Shown here: positions 32,355-35,381 of the stretch, in pieces
Layout of the letters: each line of letters starts with the position of its first letter
How positions within the stretch are numbered: the first letter of the stretch is position 1
NCBI RefSeq assembly: GCF_009857505.1
Contig: NZ_WWCP01000044.1
Coordinates: 1 to 35,381, forward strand
Length of the DNA: 35,381 nt
Direction: 5' to 3'
Origin: Duganella lactea
GTDB taxonomy: Bacteria > Pseudomonadota > Gammaproteobacteria > Burkholderiales > Burkholderiaceae_D
The notes under the pieces: generated by a model
What the model saw: only the letters and a program-made list of their open reading frames with translations
What the model was told of the DNA's origin: nothing
Databases searched by the model: none
Position numbers and translations under genes: made by a program

Positions 32355-33494
32355 TCACCCCGCCGGCACTGGCGCGTCGGCAAACGGTCGGCAATCGACC
32401 GGAATATCGATGATGAAGGTAGTGCCGCTTGCTGCGGAACTGTCCACCGCCACACTGCCGCCGTGCGCCTCGGCCACGCTGCGCACATAGGGCAGGCCGA
32501 TGCCCCAGCCCTCCGTCACGCTGTTGCCATCATCGCGCCGCAGGTACTGAAAAATCTGCTCGCGCCGGTCCTCGGCAATCGGATTGCCGGTGTTGTGGAC
32601 GCTGAGCATCAGCCGCCCCTGTGCGCCACCGACCTTGATGCGCACGCTGCCGCCATCGCCATACTTGATGGCGTTGATCAGCAGATTTTCCAGCGCGCGA
32701 TACAGCGAACTGCGGCACCAGTAGCCGCGCACCGACACCGTGTCCACCACCACCGGCAGATCGCCGCCAACGTTGAACTGCTGCGCCGCCGCCGCCACCA
32801 CATCGCGGATATCGAATTCCGCCATCACCAGCGGCAGCCGGGCGGCGCGCTCCAGCGTCAGCACATCCACCAGCTGCGCCAGCATCAGTTGCAGACGCTG
32901 GGCGCCCGCCCCGATCTTCAGCGCCATGCGACGCGCCACCTCAATGTCCGGACTGTGGGTGATCAATTGGGCAGCCGCCAGTATCAGCGACAGCGGATTG
33001 CGCATATCGTGCGACAGCGTGGCGGCCAGCCGCTCGCGCATGCGCTCGTGAATCAGCGAAAACTCGCGCACGGCGTCGCGCACCGCCGCATCGATCGACA
33101 CTTCCACCACCCGCCATTCCTCGGCGGAAAAGTGCACGCCATGGCGGTGCGCGGCGACAGTGATCGCGTCGCGGAACAGCTGATACTCCAGAATGATCTG
33201 ATCCGCGCGAAAGGTGGTCATGCGCGCCCGCTCGCCGCCATGGGAGGACATCGCCGTGGTGTTGCTGGCGCCGTGTTCGCGCGGATAGGACGGCGTCAAC
33301 GCCTCGGCGATATTGTCGTAGAAGGCCGGCAGGGTATTGACCAGAATCGGACCGGACACCGCTTGCGCCTCGTCGATGTGGCCGCGCACGGCGGTCTCCC
33401 ACAGGTCGAACACCTGCTGACGCATCGCCAGCATGGCCTGCGAGGTTGGCGACAGGCCTTCCTCGTCGTCTTTCTTATCGGTTGCAAAGGTCAT
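32355..33494 (-). CDS. soluble sensor histidine kinase with RsbRD-like N-terminus
   Basis: A 379-residue kinase without membrane helices. The N-terminal half (about 15-140) resembles the RsbRD_N domain: LWETAVRGHIDEAQ, then ERARMTTFRADQIILEYQLFRDAI. The HisKA domain has H162 in LSHDMRNPLSLI. The catalytic domain has N-box LLINAIKYGDG, G1 HNTGNPI and G2 WGIGLPYVRSVAEAHGG. ATG 33494 is chosen for GGGAG at 8 bp; the frame is open to 33596. No response regulator is adjacent, so the partner is elsewhere. The sensing domain is a helical type known from stressosome proteins, which suggests cytoplasmic signal input. Confidence 0.88.
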   Translation of the reverse strand: MTFATDKKDDEEGLSPTSQAMLAMRQQVFDLWETAVRGHIDEAQAVSGPILVNTLPAFYDNIAEALTPSYPREHGASNTTAMSSHGGERARMTTFRADQIILEYQLFRDAITVAAHRHGVHFSAEEWRVVEVSIDAAVRDAVREFSLIHERMRERLAATLSHDMRNPLSLILAAAQLITHSPDIEVARRMALKIGAGAQRLQLMLAQLVDVLTLERAARLPLVMAEFDIRDVVAAAAQQFNVGGDLPVVVDTVSVRGYWCRSSLYRALENLLINAIKYGDGGSVRIKVGGAQGRLMLSVHNTGNPIAEDRREQIFQYLRRDDGNSVTEGWGIGLPYVRSVAEAHGGSVAVDSSAASGTTFIIDIPVDCRPFADAPVPAG

Positions 33495-33610
33495 GCCGGC
33501 GCTCCCAAGCAAATGCAACGGCCAGCTTACTGAAAAAGCAAGGGGCGTGACATGATTAAGCGCATAAAACATGGGCGCCACACGCCAGCTTATCACCAGC
33601 TATACCCAAA

Positions 33611-33632
33611 TGTTATTGATAATGATTTTTTT
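33611..33632. promoter_or_regulatory. candidate degenerate Fur box upstream of the sugar MFS gene
   Basis: TGTTATTGATAATGATTTTTTT contains GATAATGAT, a full Fur hexamer plus half of the next, but the right half is only T-rich. It lies about 65 bp before the MFS start in the divergent gap 33495-33696. It is much weaker than the boxes at 1962 and 11675 and may be just an AT-rich promoter segment. Confidence 0.3.
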
Positions 33633-33696
33633 GGCATTGGAGAACATACGAGCAGTGCTATAGCATACAAGGTTAAGAAAACTACCAGAGACAGCC

Positions 33697-35004
33697 ATGC
33701 CCGCTCCGATTTCCACCGCCACCAGTTCCGTGCCGTCGCAGGCCAACGGCAGCAGCAACCGCGCCGTCCTGTCGCTGCTGACCAGCCTGTTCTTCACCTG
33801 GGGCTTCATCACCGTCATCAACAACACCCTGCTGCCACACCTGCGCAGCGTGTTCGACTTGAACTACACCCAGACCACGCTGATCGAATCGGTCTGGTTC
33901 ATCGCCTACTTCTTCGCCTCGATTCCATCGGCGCGCCTGATCGAGCGCATCGGCTACCAGAAATCGATGGTGTTCGGCCTGGTCATGATGGCCGCCGGCG
34001 CCCTGCTGATGATCCCGGCCGCGCGCATGCCGTCCTACGGCGTCACGCTGGTGGCGCTGTTCATCATCGCCTGCGGCATCACGCTGCTGCAAGTGTCGGC
34101 CAACCCCTACGTGGCCGTGCTGGGTTCGCCGGAGACCGCGTCCTCGCGCCTGAACCTGGTGCAAGCGTTCAACTCGCTGGGCGCCACGCTGGCGCCGCTG
34201 TTCGGCGCCTACCTGATCCTGGGCCGCTCCAACTCCGGCACCGCCGAAGCGGGCCGCGTGCTGACCCAGGCCGAAAAGCTGGCCGACGCGCAAGCCGTGC
34301 AACTGCCCTACCTGATCGTCGCCTGCGTGCTGGTGATCCTGGCACTGGTGATCGCCCGCTTCAAGATGCCGTCGATGCACCACGGCGCCACCAGCCGCGT
34401 CTCCGACGCCGAGCGTGAAAAGCTGTCGCTGTGGAAGCACCGCAACCTGGTGTTCGGCATCCCCGCCATCTTCATCTACCTGATCGCCGAGATCGGCGTG
34501 GCCAACCTGTTCATCAACTTCACCGCCCAGCCCGAGATTGGTGGCCTGAGCCACGAGCAAGGCGCGCACTACCTGTTCCTGCTGTGGGGCGGCATGCTGG
34601 TCGGCCGTTTCGTCGGCGCCTGGGCCATGAACAAGACCACCGCCGAGCGCGTACTGGCGTTCTGCGCGATCGGCGCGTTCATCGTGATGATGATCGCCGC
34701 GCTGGGCACCGGCAGCGTCGCCATGTGGGCGCTGATTTCGGTCGGCCTGTTCCACTCGGTGATGTTCCCGACCATCTTCACGCTGGGCATCAAAGGCCTG
34801 GGCCCACTGACCGAAGAAGGCGCCGGCCTGCTGATCATGGCCATCGCCGGCGGCGCGCTGGTGGTGGTGCAAGGCTGGCTGGCCGACACCGTCGGCCTGC
34901 AACTGTCTTTCCTGCTGACCGCAGTGTGCGAACTGTACGTGCTGTTCTACGCCATCTGGGGCTCGAAAGCCACCAACGCCTTCCCGGCGGAGAAAGCCGC
35001 GTAA
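33697..35004 (+). CDS. FHS-family (FucP-like) sugar MFS transporter
   Basis: A 435-residue inner-membrane sugar:proton symporter. The family signatures are SLFFTWGFITVINNTLLPHL in helix 1, ASIPSARLIERIGYQKSM between helices 2 and 3, LLQVSANPYVAVLG and LVQAFNSLGATLAPLFGAYLI. Twelve helices are visible, with a central cytoplasmic loop at about 195-255. Relatives transport L-fucose, glucose, galactose or other hexoses. Specificity is not readable, but plant-derived sugars fit the nearby pectin genes. A divergent kinase gene lies 202 bp upstream and a strong terminator follows the stop, so it is a single-gene unit. Confidence 0.92.
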   Translation: MPAPISTATSSVPSQANGSSNRAVLSLLTSLFFTWGFITVINNTLLPHLRSVFDLNYTQTTLIESVWFIAYFFASIPSARLIERIGYQKSMVFGLVMMAAGALLMIPAARMPSYGVTLVALFIIACGITLLQVSANPYVAVLGSPETASSRLNLVQAFNSLGATLAPLFGAYLILGRSNSGTAEAGRVLTQAEKLADAQAVQLPYLIVACVLVILALVIARFKMPSMHHGATSRVSDAEREKLSLWKHRNLVFGIPAIFIYLIAEIGVANLFINFTAQPEIGGLSHEQGAHYLFLLWGGMLVGRFVGAWAMNKTTAERVLAFCAIGAFIVMMIAALGTGSVAMWALISVGLFHSVMFPTIFTLGIKGLGPLTEEGAGLLIMAIAGGALVVVQGWLADTVGLQLSFLLTAVCELYVLFYAIWGSKATNAFPAEKAA

Positions 35005-35026
35005 GCGACACATTGGCTGATCCTCG

Positions 35027-35054
35027 AAATGCCTGCCGCGAGCAGGCATTTTTT
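35027..35054 (+). terminator. intrinsic terminator of the sugar MFS gene
   Basis: AAATGCCTGC and GCAGGCATTT form a perfect 10-bp stem around CGCGA, followed immediately by further Ts. It begins 22 bp after the MFS stop codon. This is the clearest intrinsic terminator in the window, and transcription of the MFS gene should stop here. Confidence 0.9.
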
Positions 35055-35381
35055 ATGCGCGCTCGAACCGTTGCCGTGTTGTGACAAACCGTGAACATTT
35101 ACACACAGGCAAGATGCTATCCTCACGATTGGCGGCCCAGACCGGTCCGACAGCAGAGACCATCATAAAGTGAAAAAATTTCTAACGACTACCGGGGACT
35201 TCGAATTACTGCTGATTTGAACTGATGTGCTGAGAAAACGCCGGCTGTGGACGTATTCGCACGGCGGCTTCAGACCTTTTGGCACTTGTCTTGCTGTCCA
35301 GAACCACCTTTTTCGTGGTCCAGACGGACTGCGGGCGTCAAAACGCCGAAAACTTCGCCTCCTTCAGGTAGCAAAGGCGGC
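35055..35381. other. gene-free region with several predicted hairpins (possible structured leader)
   Basis: No credible protein is seen in this 327-nt stretch to the window edge. The left part (35061-35160) has a TTGTGACA...GTGAACATTTACACA segment that could hold a promoter or regulator site. A GTG-started frame of 16 codons (35170-35220) is visible but has only a weak ribosome site. From 35230 the plus strand can form successive stems: CTGA/TCAG enclosing GCTGTG/CACGGC (35230-35273); GTCC/GGAC with ACCAC/GTGGT (35296-35329); GGCGT/ACGCC (35334-35347); CGCC/GGCG (35356-35379). This looks like a 5' leader or small RNA, not matched to a family I know. Confidence 0.45.

Overview
The window is high-GC chromosomal DNA with tightly packed genes, frequent ATGA start/stop overlaps and beta-proteobacterial gene families: a small Gram-negative porin, DctB/DctD with a dicarboxylate symporter, full-length Lhr, Fur and an AsmA/YhjG-like protein. 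Together these suggest a Burkholderiales bacterium, most likely Oxalobacteraceae (Massilia/Duganella/Janthinobacterium type). That placement is inferred from gene style, not from a marker gene. I see no rRNA or tRNA gene, CRISPR array, prophage or complete insertion sequence.

Layout. (1) 1-79 is a perfect 38-bp inverted repeat with a 3-nt loop. (2) 132-4147 looks like an iron-linked block: an MFS transporter, a translationally coupled Cys-rich winged-helix regulator of the SufR-like type, a Fur box, and a TonB-dependent siderophore receptor. (3) 4220-8536, minus strand, is a three-gene unit: an outer-membrane porin-like barrel, a small PstS-like periplasmic binding protein, and a membrane Cache-PAS-GGDEF-EAL protein. 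(4) 8775-11564, minus strand, is a multi-PAS hybrid histidine kinase with two receiver domains. (5) 11716-18613, plus strand, holds fur (with its own Fur box), lhr and an AsmA-family gene. (6) 18610-24100, minus strand, is a dicarboxylate unit in the order symporter, porin, dctB, dctD; a textbook sigma-54 -24/-12 element lies ahead of the symporter.

(7) 24323-29115, minus strand, is a plant cell-wall polysaccharide unit: a CE2-like acetylesterase, a PL9-type pectate lyase and a GH127-type beta-L-arabinofuranosidase. (8) 29135-30917 is a LysR regulator divergent from a short-chain dehydrogenase. (9) 30924-35004 contains a periplasmic RNase T2, a small Pro/Thr-rich lipoprotein, a soluble histidine kinase with an RsbRD-like N-terminus, and an FHS-family (FucP-like) sugar MFS transporter ending in a clear terminator. 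(10) 35055-35381 has no recognised gene but contains a run of potential RNA hairpins, possibly a structured leader for a gene beyond the window.

Taken together, the region fits a soil or plant-associated heterotroph. It scavenges iron under Fur control, senses and imports C4-dicarboxylates (typical root exudates), degrades pectin and arabinan decorations, imports sugars, and connects periplasmic signals to cyclic-di-GMP. The best-supported regulatory reading is the sigma-54/DctBD loop. The least explained pieces are the porin/binding-protein/c-di-GMP operon, the palindrome at the left edge and the hairpin-rich right edge.
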